Source: Clostridiales bacterium
GTDB taxonomy: Bacteria; Bacillota; Clostridia; Oscillospirales; Oscillospiraceae
Assembly (NCBI GenBank): GCA_004558115.1
Contig: SFDT01000031.1
Coordinates: 1-20,267 of the forward strand
Length of the DNA stretch: 20,267 nucleotides
Direction of reading: 5' to 3'
The notes below the pieces were generated by a model. That model had not been told where the DNA came from, ran no database searches, and saw only the letters and a list, made by a program, of their open reading frames with translations. Both the position numbers and the translations under genes were made by a program. Below are positions 1 to 6,238 of the stretch, one piece after another (the stretch's first letter is position 1; each line of letters starts with the position of its first letter).

Positions 1-584
1 TCCAGAAGCTTCTCCGCGTTCTCTCTGGCCTCATTGAGCAGAGAAACGTCCTGGGGATACCGGATATTGGACGGCGCGCAGGTAGCATCCACGATCATAG
101 TACCGCTGTTTCCGCCAGCTCCTGGATGATTGTCAGAGTCATCATCGTCATCCTTGGATTTGGCCTCTTTTGCCTGACGCTCCTTTGCGTCCCGCACGAT
201 CATCTCATTGATTTCGCCCAGCACTTCCGGCGTCAACCGCTTACGGAAGTACACCATCAGGGATGGATCAAAAGGCAGCTTTTCATCATCATAGCCGGGA
301 TACCCACAGAAGTACTGCAGGTACGGGTTCTCTTGGATCATAAGGGCAGTTTCTTCATCCGAGAAACCATACTCCGCCTGGATGATACAGGCGCCCAGGG
401 CCAGCCGCAGCGGCTTGGCTACATTGCCCTTGCGGTTGGTAAACAGAGCAGCGTACCGCTTCTCAATCTCCAGCCACGGGATTGTCTGTGCTTTTTTCAC
501 CCACCGGTTGCTCTCTTTCAAATTCATGCCTACTGGCTGCTTAAAATCTGCCAGACTAATCTGCCCATTGCTGTAACGATACAT
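1..584 (-). CDS. IS5-family (DUF772-type) transposase, N-terminal part, cut by window edge
   Basis: The minus strand is open from an ATG at 584 to the window edge, giving 194 residues. The first ~130 residues resemble the helical N-terminal DUF772/InsH-type domain of IS5-like transposases, with segments such as RLALGACIIQAEYG and MVYFRKRL. An acidic linker (DDDDDSD, ~145-151) follows, then IVDATCAPSNIRYPQD (~164-179), which fits the start of the DDE catalytic core with D166 as the likely first catalytic Asp. The remaining DDE residues would lie left of the window. A TACAAT -10-like hexamer lies at 640-645. The start is preceded by a run of eight G ending in GGGGAG very close to the ATG. I could not locate the terminal inverted repeat, so the right end of the element is only bracketed between 585 and about 680. 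Base use is more AT-rich than in the core genes, as expected for a mobile gene. Family assignment is from recognition of the motifs. Confidence 0.85.
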   Translation of the reverse strand, partial: MYRYSNGQISLADFKQPVGMNLKESNRWVKKAQTIPWLEIEKRYAALFTNRKGNVAKPLRLALGACIIQAEYGFSDEETALMIQENPYLQYFCGYPGYDDEKLPFDPSLMVYFRKRLTPEVLGEINEMIVRDAKERQAKEAKSKDDDDDSDNHPGAGGNSGTMIVDATCAPSNIRYPQDVSLLNEARENAEKLL

Positions 585-677
585 AGCTCCCCCCCCAAGT
601 GCAAGGTTTTTCCTGTTTTTTGCTGTTTTCCTTACACCTATTGTACCACGAATGACCTTCTATGGCTTGTAACTTAA

Positions 678-854
678 GGCTTTTTCTATTATTCAGGATA
701 CATTATTTGTTTCTCTATTTTGGTTTTCGGTATTCTCGGAGCATTGGAAGTCATAGATCATGCTCGTATGATTGTACTCTATCTCGGCGGATATTTGTTG
801 TTTCAAGTTATCGCGGACATTGCCATTTTCAATAAGCTGATGAAAAAGTATTAA
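678..854 (+). pseudogene. C-terminal remnant of a small membrane protein
   Basis: This frame is open from just after a stop at 675-677 to a TAA at 852-854 and encodes about 58 residues with no start codon at its left end; the first Met is more than halfway in. The sequence is strongly hydrophobic, with two likely membrane helices (around IICFSILVFGILGAL and MIVLYLGGYLLFQVIADIAIF), and ends in a basic tail, KLMKKY. That is how the C-terminus of an integral membrane protein looks. It sits beside the IS transposase, so the simplest reading is a gene cut by the insertion, with its 5' part lost or lying beyond the element. I do not recognise the family. A chance open frame is less likely given the clean hydrophobic pattern, but it is not excluded. 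Confidence 0.5.
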
Positions 855-1072
855 GCAAGAAAATCCTTTTCGGAACGAAAGGGCGCACTTCTATATGATC
901 CTATCGGGAGTATCGTGTGTCCCGGGCTGCTTCATTCGACCTCAGCAGAAAGAAACTGCATGCCAAAGAATCTTTCGCCGTTTCCTGCCGTCAAGGTAGC
1001 TGCCCTCCTCGCACCACTAAGGCGGTTATCCCCGTTTTATGACTGCCAATAAGATTGAAGAGCAGACATGAA
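855..1072. other. Gene-free stretch between gene remnant and pckA hairpin
   Basis: I see no convincing gene here on either strand. The composition is mixed and unlike the flanking core genes. On the minus strand there is a 14-codon frame starting MKQPGTHD (near 935-895) behind a weak GAGGT, which is too short to call. With the IS transposase and gene remnant to its left, this probably belongs to an acquired or decayed segment. No tRNA-like or other structured RNA was recognised. Confidence 0.4.
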
Positions 1073-1110
1073 TGAATCCCCCGTATGGCCGTAACCATAC
1101 GGAGGATTCA
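1073..1110 (-). terminator. Strong hairpin downstream of pckA, terminator-like
   Basis: Arms of 16 bases (1073-1088 and 1095-1110) pair with one mismatch around a 6-base loop (CCGTAA). It lies about 60 bases past the pckA stop. The T tract is poor on both sides: the minus side reads TTCATGTC and the plus side CTGTTTTAC. It may end or stabilise the pckA mRNA, or mark the border to the foreign segment. Confidence 0.5.
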
Positions 1111-1168
1111 CTGTTTTACGGACATCGCCCTATTCCGGGGGCGGCTTCGTTTTCAATGCGGGGCGGGC

Positions 1169-2737
1169 TTACTCGGCCTTGGGGCCGGCGGCGACCACTT
1201 CGGCGCTCATGTGGGTGTACTTCTTGAAGTTCTCCACAAAGCTCTTGGCCAGCTTCTGGCAGCTTGCCTGGTAGGCGGCCTTGTCCTCCCAGGTGTTGGC
1301 GGGGATCAGCAGCTCGCTGGGCACACCCTCGATGGAGGTGGGCACCTGGACACCGAAGGTGGGGTCGGTGACAAATTCGCTCTGCTCAATGGCGCCGGTG
1401 AGGGCGGCAGTGACCATGGCCCGGGTGTAGCTGAGCTTCATGCGCTTGCCGGTGCCGTTCCAGCCGGTGTTGACCAGATACACATGGGCGCCGGACTTCT
1501 CCACCTTTTCCGCCAGCATAGCGGCGTAGACGGAGGGGTCCAGAGGCAGGAAGGGCTCGCCGAAGCAGGTGGAGAAGGTGGGAACAGGCTCCGTGATGCC
1601 GATCTCCGTGCCGGCCACCTTGGAGGTGAAGCCGGAGACGAAGTAGTACATGGCCTGGTTCTTATCCAGCTTGGAGATGGGAGGCAGCACGCCGTAGGCG
1701 TCGGCGGTCAGGAAGATAACGGTCTTGGGAACGCTGGGGCTCATACCGGAGAGCTCCGCGTTGGGGATATACTCCACGGGATAGCCCACCCGGGAGTTGA
1801 CGGCCAGGGAGTCGTCGTCAAAGTCGAATTCCCGGGTCTCGTCATCCATGACCACGTTTTCCACCAGGGCGCCGAACTTGATGGCATTGTAGATCTCCGG
1901 CTCGCCCTCGGGGCTGAGGTTGATGCACTTGGCATAGCAGCCGCCCTCGAAGTTGAACACGGAGTCGTCGGCCCAGCCGTGCTCGTCATCGCCGATGAGC
2001 AGGCGGTTGGGGTCGGCGGACAGAGTGGTCTTGCCGGTGCCGGACAGGCCGAAGAACACGGCGGTGTCGCCGTCCTTGCCCATGTTGGCGGAGCAGTGCA
2101 TGGGGAACACACCCTTCTTGGGCAGCACGTAGTTCATGACGGAGAACACGGACTTCTTGATCTCGCCGGCGTACTGGGTGCCGCAGATGACCACCAGCTT
2201 GGCCTCGTAGTCTACCAGAATGGCGGCCTCGGAACGGGTGCCGTCGATCTCGGGGATGCACTTGAAGCCGGGGGCGGCGATGATGGTGTAGTCGGCCTTG
2301 AAGTCCTTCAGCTGGTCCGCGGTGGGGCGGCGCAGCAGCTGATGGATGAACAGGTTCTGGGAGGCCAGCTCATTGACGATGCGGAACGCCTGGGTATACT
2401 TGGGGTCCGCGCCGGCAAAGCCGTCGAAAATAAAGATCTCCTTATTCTGGAGATAGGCGATGACCTTGCTCTTGATGGCCTCAAACTTGGCCTTCTCAAT
2501 GGGGCGGTTCACCTTGCCCCAGGCAATTTCGTCATGGACGGCGGGAGTATCCACAATGAACTTGTCATTGGCGCTGCGGCCGGTATACTTGCCGGTCTTC
2601 ACCACCAGGGCGCCGGTGTTGCTCAGCTTTCCCTCGCCCCGGCGCAGGGCATGCTCCGTCAGCTGGGCGGGCGTGAGGTTACGGTATACGGCAGCAGAAT
2701 TGATGATGCCGAGTGTTTCCAGACCGTAGGTTTCCAT
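1169..2737 (-). CDS. pckA: Phosphoenolpyruvate carboxykinase (ATP)
   Basis: This enzyme interconverts oxaloacetate + ATP and PEP + CO2 + ADP (EC 4.1.1.49) in the cytosol, linking the C4-acid pool to glycolysis or gluconeogenesis. In gut anaerobes it often runs toward oxaloacetate to fix CO2 and save energy; the direction here is inference. The protein has 522 residues, close to the family's usual ~530. The PEPCK kinase-1a P-loop GLSGTGKTTLS is at 230-240, the kinase-2 metal site LLIGDDEHGW at 246-255, and MHCSANMG at 213-220. An upstream in-frame Met would add 16 residues, but I chose ATG 2737 because GGAGGA sits six bases before it. It is a single gene with its own promoter candidate (2838-2866), a 166-base gap from rsmA, and a hairpin after its stop. 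Nothing is missing or truncated. Confidence 0.97.
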   Translation of the reverse strand: METYGLETLGIINSAAVYRNLTPAQLTEHALRRGEGKLSNTGALVVKTGKYTGRSANDKFIVDTPAVHDEIAWGKVNRPIEKAKFEAIKSKVIAYLQNKEIFIFDGFAGADPKYTQAFRIVNELASQNLFIHQLLRRPTADQLKDFKADYTIIAAPGFKCIPEIDGTRSEAAILVDYEAKLVVICGTQYAGEIKKSVFSVMNYVLPKKGVFPMHCSANMGKDGDTAVFFGLSGTGKTTLSADPNRLLIGDDEHGWADDSVFNFEGGCYAKCINLSPEGEPEIYNAIKFGALVENVVMDDETREFDFDDDSLAVNSRVGYPVEYIPNAELSGMSPSVPKTVIFLTADAYGVLPPISKLDKNQAMYYFVSGFTSKVAGTEIGITEPVPTFSTCFGEPFLPLDPSVYAAMLAEKVEKSGAHVYLVNTGWNGTGKRMKLSYTRAMVTAALTGAIEQSEFVTDPTFGVQVPTSIEGVPSELLIPANTWEDKAAYQASCQKLAKSFVENFKKYTHMSAEVVAAGPKAE

Positions 2738-2837
2738 AAAAAGTCCTCCTTTTGATACATAAAATGGAATGTGACACAAGTACATTTATTTGCCAGTTTG
2801 TTTCCAGAAAAACGGTTGCGGTCATATTTTTTGGCTT

Positions 2838-2866
2838 ATTTTACTCCAGTTTTGGAGGAAAAGCAA
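2838..2866 (-). promoter_or_regulatory. pckA promoter candidate
   Basis: On the minus strand TTGCTT and TAAAAT are spaced 17 bases apart, about 100 bases upstream of the pckA start. The spacer contains a small inverted repeat (CTCCA, 4-base loop, TGGAG) that ends right at the -10 box and could be an operator. The -10 box matches the sigma-A consensus at 5 of 6 positions. Confidence 0.5.
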
Positions 2867-2903
2867 GACAGAAAAGGGAAATTTGGGAGAGGGAGGGGGA
2901 AAA

Positions 2904-3764
2904 TCAGCGATTCTGTGCGGAAATCGCCCGGGACAGCCTGTTGAAGTCCTCCAGGGTCAGCTGCTCACCTCTGACGGACGGGGAGAAGCCGCATTCCGCC
3001 ACGGCGGCCTGGATATCCTCTTTCCTGTATTCGGAGAGAGCAGCCGCGAGACTGTTCACCAGCGTCTTACGCCGCAGCAGGAACGCGCCCCGCATGCAGC
3101 GGAAGAAAAAGGCTTCGTCTTCCGTCTCTACGGCGGGCTTTTCCCGCCGGACGCACCGGATGACGGCGGAGGTCACTTTGGGCGGCGGCAGAAATTTATC
3201 CGCCGGGACCTCAAACAGGAGCTCCGTTTCCATGTGATACTGCAAAAACAGAGAAAAGGAGCCGCCCTCCGAGGAGCCTTGGGGGGCGCACAGCCGGCGG
3301 GCCACCTCCCGCTGGATGAGGACGGTGACAGTCCGGAAGCAGGGAGTCTCCACCAGCTTTTCCAGGACCGGGGTGGTGATGTTGTAGGGCAGGTTGGCGC
3401 AGACAATGGGCGTCAGGCCCTGGAATTTTTCTTCCGCCAGAGCGTTCAGGTCCAGCTTCATCACATCGCCGGAAATGATCTCCACGTTGGGGTAAGGGGC
3501 CATGGTCTCCGCCAGTACCGGAAGCAGGGAACGGTCCAGCTCCACGGACACCACCTTACCGGCCCGCTGGGCCAGCTCCGCCGTCAGCGGCCCGATGCCG
3601 GGGCCGATCTCCAGCACGCCGCAGGTCCGGTCCGCCCGGGAGGCCGCCGCGATATCATAGGGCACTTGGGGGTCAATGAGGAAATTCTGCCCCATGGATT
3701 TGGAAAAGTGAAATCCGTGCCGGCCCAGCAGGGCCCGGATGGAATCATAGTCGCAAAGGTTCAT
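2904..3764 (-). CDS. rsmA: 16S rRNA dimethyladenosine transferase
   Basis: RsmA (KsgA) dimethylates two adjacent adenosines in helix 45 of 16S rRNA (A1518/A1519 in E. coli numbering) using S-adenosylmethionine, a late step in small-subunit assembly. The 286-residue protein has the family order: GQNFLID at 25-31, SAM motif I LEIGPGIGPLT at 51-61, the acidic ribose-binding end of strand 2 (VELD, 74-77), and catalytic NLPYNI at 124-129. The C-terminal helical domain is complete and the length is normal. The start at 3764 is preceded by an AAAGGCGG ribosome site. In Bacillus rsmA follows rnmV; here it is alone and divergent from a HAD phosphatase, which suggests independent control. Its promoter (3796-3824) overlaps the divergent one. 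Confidence 0.97.
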   Translation of the reverse strand: MNLCDYDSIRALLGRHGFHFSKSMGQNFLIDPQVPYDIAAASRADRTCGVLEIGPGIGPLTAELAQRAGKVVSVELDRSLLPVLAETMAPYPNVEIISGDVMKLDLNALAEEKFQGLTPIVCANLPYNITTPVLEKLVETPCFRTVTVLIQREVARRLCAPQGSSEGGSFSLFLQYHMETELLFEVPADKFLPPPKVTSAVIRCVRREKPAVETEDEAFFFRCMRGAFLLRRKTLVNSLAAALSEYRKEDIQAAVAECGFSPSVRGEQLTLEDFNRLSRAISAQNR

Positions 3765-3795
3765 GGCAGTACCGCCTTTCCAAGCATATGCGGAT

Positions 3796-3824
3796 AGTAT
3801 ATCAAAAAAATGCCGCCTTGAAAA
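3796..3824 (-). promoter_or_regulatory. rsmA promoter candidate
   Basis: On the minus strand TTTTCA (3819-3824) and TATACT (3796-3801) are separated by 17 bases. The -35 box lies almost exactly on the -35 box of the divergent HAD gene promoter. Confidence 0.5.
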
Positions 3825-3846
3825 CCCCCGGCCTATCCATTACAAT
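3818..3846 (+). promoter_or_regulatory. Promoter of the HAD phosphatase gene
   Basis: TTGAAA (3818-3823), a 17-base spacer and TACAAT (3841-3846) form a good sigma-A-type promoter 30 bases before the start codon. It shares its -35 region with the rsmA promoter on the other strand. Confidence 0.65.
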
Positions 3847-3875
3847 GGAACTACCACAGGAAAGGACCAAGTGCC

Positions 3876-4562
3876 ATGCTGGAACACATTTTTCTGGATT
3901 TGGATGATACGCTGCTGGACTTTACGCGAGCGGAGGCCATCGCGCTGACAAAGGCGCTGACGGAAATGGACGTCCCCGCCCAACAGGCGGTGCTGGACCG
4001 TTACCATGTCATCAACCAGCGCCAGTGGGAGCTGCTGGAGGAGGGGGTCCTCACCCGGGCGGAGGTGCTGGTGTCCCGGTTTGAAATTCTGTTCCGGGAG
4101 CTGGGGCTCGTCCGGGACCCGGCGGAGACCTGCCAGCGCTACGAGGGGCATTTGGCGGAAGGGCACATTTTCCTTCCCGGAGCGCCGGAGCTGCTGGCGG
4201 CCCTGGCGCCCCGGTACAAGCTGCACCTGGCCTCCAATGGGGCTGCCGCCGTCCAGCGGCAGCGGCTGGAGAGCGCGGGCATCCTGCCGTATTTTCAAAA
4301 TGTGTTCATCTCGGAGGAGATGGGGGCTGACAAGCCTAAGCCGGAGTTTTTTCACCGCTGTTTTGCCGCGATTCCGGGCTTTGACCCCGCGAAGGCACTC
4401 ATGGTGGGGGACAGCCTCACCTCCGATATCCGTGGTGGGCGGAACGCCGGCATCCGTACCTGCTGGTTCAATCCCAAGGACAAACCGGTCCGCCCGGATA
4501 TCCGGCCGGATTACACGGTCCGCGCCCTGGAGGAACTGCCGCCTCTTTTGGAAACGCTGTGA
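3876..4562 (+). CDS. HAD-superfamily hydrolase, YjjG-like nucleotidase
   Basis: This is a cytosolic HAD phosphatase of 228 residues. Motif I DLDDT starts at residue 8 (D8 nucleophile, D10 general acid), followed directly by LLDF, which is typical of YjjG-type noncanonical pyrimidine nucleotidases. Motif II is LASNG (S120), motif III is K153 in GADKPKPEFF, and motif IV is MVGDSLTSDI (D179, D184). A helical cap (type C1) lies between motifs I and II at ~15-100. In that family, enzymes remove phosphate from nucleoside monophosphates, including damaged or non-standard pyrimidines (house-cleaning); the exact substrate here is inferred. The start has GGAAAGGA upstream. It is read alone and divergently from rsmA, and its 3' end faces the 3D-protein gene. 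The hairpin that follows lacks a T tract on this strand, so read-through is possible. Confidence 0.85.
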   Translation: MLEHIFLDLDDTLLDFTRAEAIALTKALTEMDVPAQQAVLDRYHVINQRQWELLEEGVLTRAEVLVSRFEILFRELGLVRDPAETCQRYEGHLAEGHIFLPGAPELLAALAPRYKLHLASNGAAAVQRQRLESAGILPYFQNVFISEEMGADKPKPEFFHRCFAAIPGFDPAKALMVGDSLTSDIRGGRNAGIRTCWFNPKDKPVRPDIRPDYTVRALEELPPLLETL

Positions 4563-4569
4563 CAGCATG

Positions 4570-4603
4570 AAAAACTCCCCCGGTACAAGCCGTACCGGGG
4601 GAG
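4570..4603 (-). terminator. Intrinsic terminator of the 3D-domain gene
   Basis: Perfect 12-base arms (4575-4586 and 4592-4603) enclose a 5-base loop. On the minus strand the stem is followed by five T (plus A at 4570-4574). On the plus strand the stem is followed by AAACGCATTT, so it should work well only for the minus-strand gene. Confidence 0.8.
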
Positions 4604-4640
4604 AAACGCATTTACATGATTTCAAAGGGATGGAGCAAAC

Positions 4641-5672
4641 TCACTCCAGGATATAGACCGTGCAGCTGCGGCGGCCGAAATTGATGCACTGCTGATAGGT
4701 GTCGTAATACAGGTCCACCTTATTTCCGTGAACGCCGGTGTCCTCAGCCACGGCCATGCCGTAGACCACGCTGCCGTCGTTGGAGACGATATACATTTTC
4801 GTGCCTAGGGGGATGACGTTTTTATCCACGGCCACCACGCCCTTGCGGACAAAGGTGCCGGTGGCGGTGCAGCTGTCGGCGCCGCCATGACCGGAGGTGT
4901 ACGCCGTGGCGGTCATGGACTTGGCACTGGAGAAATTCAGCGTAGCGCCGGACTGGAACACCAGGGTGCCGCTGCCGTCGCTGTTTTGATTGACGCTGGC
5001 GATGCGGTCATCAGCGGTAACAGCGGTGGCGGCTGTGCCGTATTCAATGATCTCATTGACGGCTGTGCTGTCCACTTCTTCCACAAAATGGCGGGAGACC
5101 TGCTCGCCGCCGGACCAGATGACCTCATAAATGGCGGTGCGCTCACCATCCGCACCGGCCTGCACCACCCGCTCCGTGCCCTTGGGCAGGTCGGGATTGG
5201 CTACCCGCTCCGTCTCATAGGCCACGGTCTCCCGGACCTGGTCGTAATACGTGATCTGATCGGATACCGTCAAGTCCACACCGGGGGCGGAGAGGTCCAC
5301 AGCCACCATGTCCATGGGGCCCAGCTCAATATGGAGCCGGTTCAGCAGGGCGGAAATGGTCTCCTTCCGGGACTGGACGGAGATGGTGGAGCCGTGGTGG
5401 TTCACGGTGACAGTTTGGCCGGCGGCCAGGGTCACGTCATAGCCCGTGCCGCTGCTGGTCACATACACCAGCTGAGAGGAGAGGTCCGGGACATCCCGGG
5501 TGCCCTCATCCAGGATGATGGCTGCGTCATCCGTACCCGTGAGGATATAGAGGGCGGCGGCCTGGTCCGTGGCGACCCAGCTGACAAGGAGCGTCATAGC
5601 CAGTCCGGCCAGGAATAGGCCCCGGCGCCTCCAGAAATCATGCAGTTTTTTCTGTCGGTTTTGCTTGTTCAA
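4641..5672 (-). CDS. Membrane-anchored G5 and 3D domain cell-wall protein (YabE-like)
   Basis: The 343-residue protein has a basic N-terminus, one membrane segment or uncleaved signal (~17-34), an extracellular stretch with a DUF348-like part (~76-135), a G5 domain (~139-213) and a C-terminal 3D domain (~252-342). The three conserved Asp of the 3D domain are visible: D283 in AVDKNVIPLG, D311 in AEDTG and D320 in KVDLYY. The 3D domain is related to the catalytic fold of lytic transglycosylases, and proteins like B. subtilis YabE and YocH act on peptidoglycan during growth or revival; activity here is inferred. I chose the TTG at 5672 because AGGAGG lies six bases before it; the upstream in-frame ATG would put 60 low-complexity residues before the signal and has no such site. 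It is a single gene with a near-consensus promoter, a ~110-base leader and its own terminator. Upstream repeats suggest control by a cell-wall regulator. Confidence 0.9.
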   Translation of the reverse strand: MNKQNRQKKLHDFWRRRGLFLAGLAMTLLVSWVATDQAAALYILTGTDDAAIILDEGTRDVPDLSSQLVYVTSSGTGYDVTLAAGQTVTVNHHGSTISVQSRKETISALLNRLHIELGPMDMVAVDLSAPGVDLTVSDQITYYDQVRETVAYETERVANPDLPKGTERVVQAGADGERTAIYEVIWSGGEQVSRHFVEEVDSTAVNEIIEYGTAATAVTADDRIASVNQNSDGSGTLVFQSGATLNFSSAKSMTATAYTSGHGGADSCTATGTFVRKGVVAVDKNVIPLGTKMYIVSNDGSVVYGMAVAEDTGVHGNKVDLYYDTYQQCINFGRRSCTVYILE

Positions 5673-5710
5673 AGTGTACCTCCTGAAAAGTCGATAGGCG
5701 GTTTTTTGCC

Positions 5711-5741
5711 CCGCGCAAGGCGGAAGACCGCGGTTTTTTTT
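5711..5741 (+). terminator. Plus-strand terminator opposite the 3D-gene leader
   Basis: On the plus strand a GC-rich stem (CCGCG 5711-5715 with CGCGG 5729-5733, or the alternative GCGG-AAGA-CCGC at 5720-5731) is followed at once by eight T (5734-5741). No plus-strand gene ends here. It would stop transcripts running antisense through the 3D-domain gene. Confidence 0.5.
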
Positions 5742-5755
5742 AAGGAAAAACAACT

Positions 5756-5770
5756 TGTAACTTTTGTTAC
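5756..5770. repeat. Inverted repeat GTAAC-TTTT-GTTAC in the 3D-gene leader
   Basis: Perfect 5-base arms sit just downstream of the expected transcription start of the 3D gene. Read on the plus strand they are TGTAAC and TGTTAC, three bases apart, the same half-sites as in the WalR-like box at 5909-5925 but with shorter spacing. This could be a second binding site or a small RNA hairpin. Confidence 0.45.
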
Positions 5771-5782
5771 CGAACGAAAAAC

Positions 5783-5808
5783 TGGACCCAGTATACACCT
5801 TGGACCCA
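5783..5808. repeat. Direct repeat TGGACCCA x2 across the 3D-gene promoter
   Basis: TGGACCCA occurs at 5783-5790 and 5801-5808, exactly 18 bases apart. One copy lies in the promoter spacer and the other overlaps the edge of the -10 box at the transcription start. The placement suits a repressor operator. Confidence 0.5.
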
Positions 5809-5818
5809 CTTTTGTCAA
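5790..5818 (-). promoter_or_regulatory. Promoter of the 3D-domain gene
   Basis: On the minus strand a perfect TTGACA (5813-5818) is spaced 17 bases from TATACT (5790-5795). This is one of the best promoters in the window. The transcript would start near 5783, giving a leader of about 110 bases. I see no known riboswitch in that leader. Confidence 0.85.
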
Positions 5819-5908
5819 GTTTTCGGGCCGAAAACGGCGTTATGTCTCCCACTTTAGGCGAAAAATGACAACTAGAAAATTGGGAAAAATTGGGATAAAA
5901 AACAAAGG

Positions 5909-5925
5909 GTTACAAAATGGTAACA
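5909..5925 (-). promoter_or_regulatory. WalR-like box upstream of the 3D-domain gene
   Basis: The minus strand reads TGTTAC, five bases, TGTAAC. This fits the published WalR (YycF) consensus of two TGTWAH half-sites separated by five bases. It lies about 90 bases upstream of the -35 box of a gene for a 3D-domain cell-wall protein, the kind of target WalR controls in Bacillus (for example yocH). Confidence 0.45.
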
Positions 5926-6151
5926 CATGAGGGCAGAGAAAATTAATAGAACGTTTTAGTGCTGAAAGAGACGTGTTTTTAATAAAATCAGTTGAAATTA
6001 ATATTAAATAATTGCAAAATTAAGCGTTTGTGAAAATTGACTATAACTGTCAAAAGGACGCCGGAGACAAATTTTTATCAATGGGGAAAATCGGCGTTTT
6101 TTCACGGAAAAAAATTTCACGGGGAAAGGGCCGCGGAAGCGCAGAAAGGCC
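5926..6151. other. AT-rich regulatory stretch before dpaL
   Basis: No gene is visible. The stretch is much more AT-rich than its surroundings. It holds a small inverted repeat (TTGAC 6037-6041 with GTCAA 6049-6053), a terminator-like structure (6058-6102) and a direct repeat TTTCACGG (6100-6107 and 6115-6122, 15 bases apart) 30-50 bases upstream of the dpaL -35 box. Confidence 0.5.
6058..6102 (+). terminator. Terminator-like structure upstream of dpaL promoter
   Basis: ACGCCG (6058-6063) can pair with CGGCGT (6092-6097), and ATTTT (6071-6075) with AAAAT (6087-6091), leaving a 7-base bulge on the 5' side. Six T (6097-6102) end the structure. It would end a short plus-strand transcript arising in 5926-6050, but I found no clear promoter for one. 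Confidence 0.3.
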
Positions 6152-6179
6152 TTGACTTCCTGCTGGTCTATGGTATGAT
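6152..6179 (+). promoter_or_regulatory. dpaL promoter
   Basis: TTGACT (6152-6157), a 16-base spacer and TATGAT (6174-6179) form a good sigma-A-type promoter 59 bases before the dpaL start codon. Confidence 0.7.
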
Positions 6180-6238
6180 GAAGACAGAAAACTAATAAAA
6201 TTTTTGGTCATCTAAAAAATTTTAGGAGGTCGGATCTT

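Noticed and set aside
855..940. Small minus-strand peptide starting MKQPGTHD
   Set aside because: Only 14 codons with a weak ribosome site and no recognised family. It is mentioned in the feature text but not called.
855..1072. tRNA, rRNA fragment or CRISPR-like repeats in the gene-free stretch
   Set aside because: No cloverleaf, no recognisable rRNA segment and no regularly spaced repeats.
1085..2755. Very long plus-strand open frame opposite pckA (556 codons)
   Set aside because: It is the mirror of a well-conserved gene with GC-rich codons, which keeps the opposite frame free of stops. Its translation is a Gly/Ala/Val/His-rich string without domains or a ribosome site. Similar shadows lie opposite the MATE, dpaL, ymfH and ffh genes.
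4570..4603. Hairpin as a bidirectional terminator
   Set aside because: The stem is symmetric, but the plus-side tail is AAACGCATTT rather than a T run, so I call it only for the minus strand.
5673..5783. c-di-AMP (ydaO) riboswitch in the leader of the 3D-domain gene
   Set aside because: Genes of this type often carry one, but the leader from the strong promoter is only about 110 bases and shows none of the conserved ydaO elements I know.
5673..5852. 60-residue N-terminal extension of the 3D-domain protein from an upstream ATG
   Set aside because: It would run through the promoter and leader, has no ribosome site, and would bury the signal/membrane segment. The TTG with AGGAGG six bases upstream is far better.
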